Part shown: in pieces, positions 63,828-64,000 of the stretch
Layout: every line of letters starts with the position of its first letter
Position numbering within the stretch: the stretch's first letter is position 1
Assembly: GCA_964035575.1 (NCBI GenBank)
Contig: OZ037918.1
Coordinates: 186,001-250,000, forward strand
Direction of reading: 5' to 3'
DNA from: Rhynchopus sp. YZ270_cl-10
Lineage: Eukaryota > Euglenozoa > Diplonemea > Diplonemida > Diplonemidae
Length of the DNA: 64,000 bases
Position numbers and translations under genes: made by a program
The notes under the pieces: model-generated
What the model saw: the letters and a program-made list of their open reading frames with translations, nothing else
Told to the model about the DNA's origin: nothing
Databases searched by the model: none

Positions 63828-64000
63828 CTAAAGAACTGAAATAATGTCAGAATAGAGATCGGCCATCAGACTTCTGAACTCTGTGTACACTTCGTCTGCG
63901 ATTTTGTCATAGTCGAGGTCCGCTGTGAAATCAAAGTTGACATTGTCCCCCATGACTGTCATATCTACCGCAAAGGAAACTTCGGTGGAGTCACTCTCGA
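63828..64000 (-). CDS. 3' end of a gene cut by the window edge (56 codons)
   Basis: The minus strand from 63999 reads without a stop to TAG at 63828-63830. It gives an acidic C-terminus, ESDSTEVSFAVDMTVMGDNV, then NFDFTADLDYDKIADEVYTE, then FRSLMADLYSDIISVL. Codon use (GAC, GTC, CTC, GAG) matches the other genes, and the GC content jumps relative to the spacer. The family is not recognised. An upstream splice acceptor inside this piece cannot be excluded. Confidence 0.65.
   Translation of the reverse strand, partial: ESDSTEVSFAVDMTVMGDNVNFDFTADLDYDKIADEVYTEFRSLMADLYSDIISVL

Overview
The window comes from the nuclear genome of a unicellular eukaryote that I cannot place more precisely. The evidence is GT-AG introns with a GTATG-type donor, a fungal/protist-type translation elongation factor eEF3, NADPH-oxidase-type flavocytochromes, a relic of the 5' end of an 18S rRNA gene, and very long AT-rich spacers full of A/T homopolymers. 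Coding DNA is GC-rich with C/G-ending codons and stands out sharply from the spacers.

Layout. Bases 1-23479 hold no protein gene I can support; they are a mosaic of homopolymer-rich spacer, foldback elements, MITE-like elements, short hairpin repeats and simple repeats. Bases 23480-48990 hold three near-identical NADPH-oxidase-like genes (copies A 23480-26671, B 32623-35772, C 45805-48915), separated by repeat-rich and partly duplicated spacers. Bases 50239-59320 hold two almost identical eEF3 genes, each split by one short intron near the 3' end. Bases 59842-62350 hold a three-exon gene for an unrecognised acidic protein with a Tudor/SH3-like segment and a zinc-ribbon-like CXXC pair. The right edge (63828-64000) has the last 56 codons of another gene. 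All seven coding units lie on the minus strand.

Repeats. The first 1.9 kb is repeated in inverted orientation at about 41655-43592. Two paralogous empty sites in the window let target-site duplications be read directly: a 689-bp foldback element (7536-8224, 4-bp GTGG) and two elements inserted side by side (29161-29476, 3-bp TCA; 29485-29988, probably TA). I named short dispersed families S, T, G, X, Y, Z and U. S is a 35-nt hairpin. T is a 60-nt unit whose minus-strand form ends in poly(A). G is a 110-130 nt unit with a Pol III B-box-like motif on the minus strand. X is a 125-145 bp MITE. Y is a 65-70 nt hairpin. Z has conserved flanks around a hairpin whose stem sequence changes but still pairs. 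U is a 85-nt unit. Every copy I recognised of these families has the same orientation.

How the genes fit together. The NOX-like proteins would move electrons from cytosolic NADPH via FAD and two hemes across a membrane; the eEF3 pair serves translation elongation. No functional link between these sets is visible. The common theme is recent duplication with strong homogenisation of coding sequence beside fast-changing introns, linkers and flanks.
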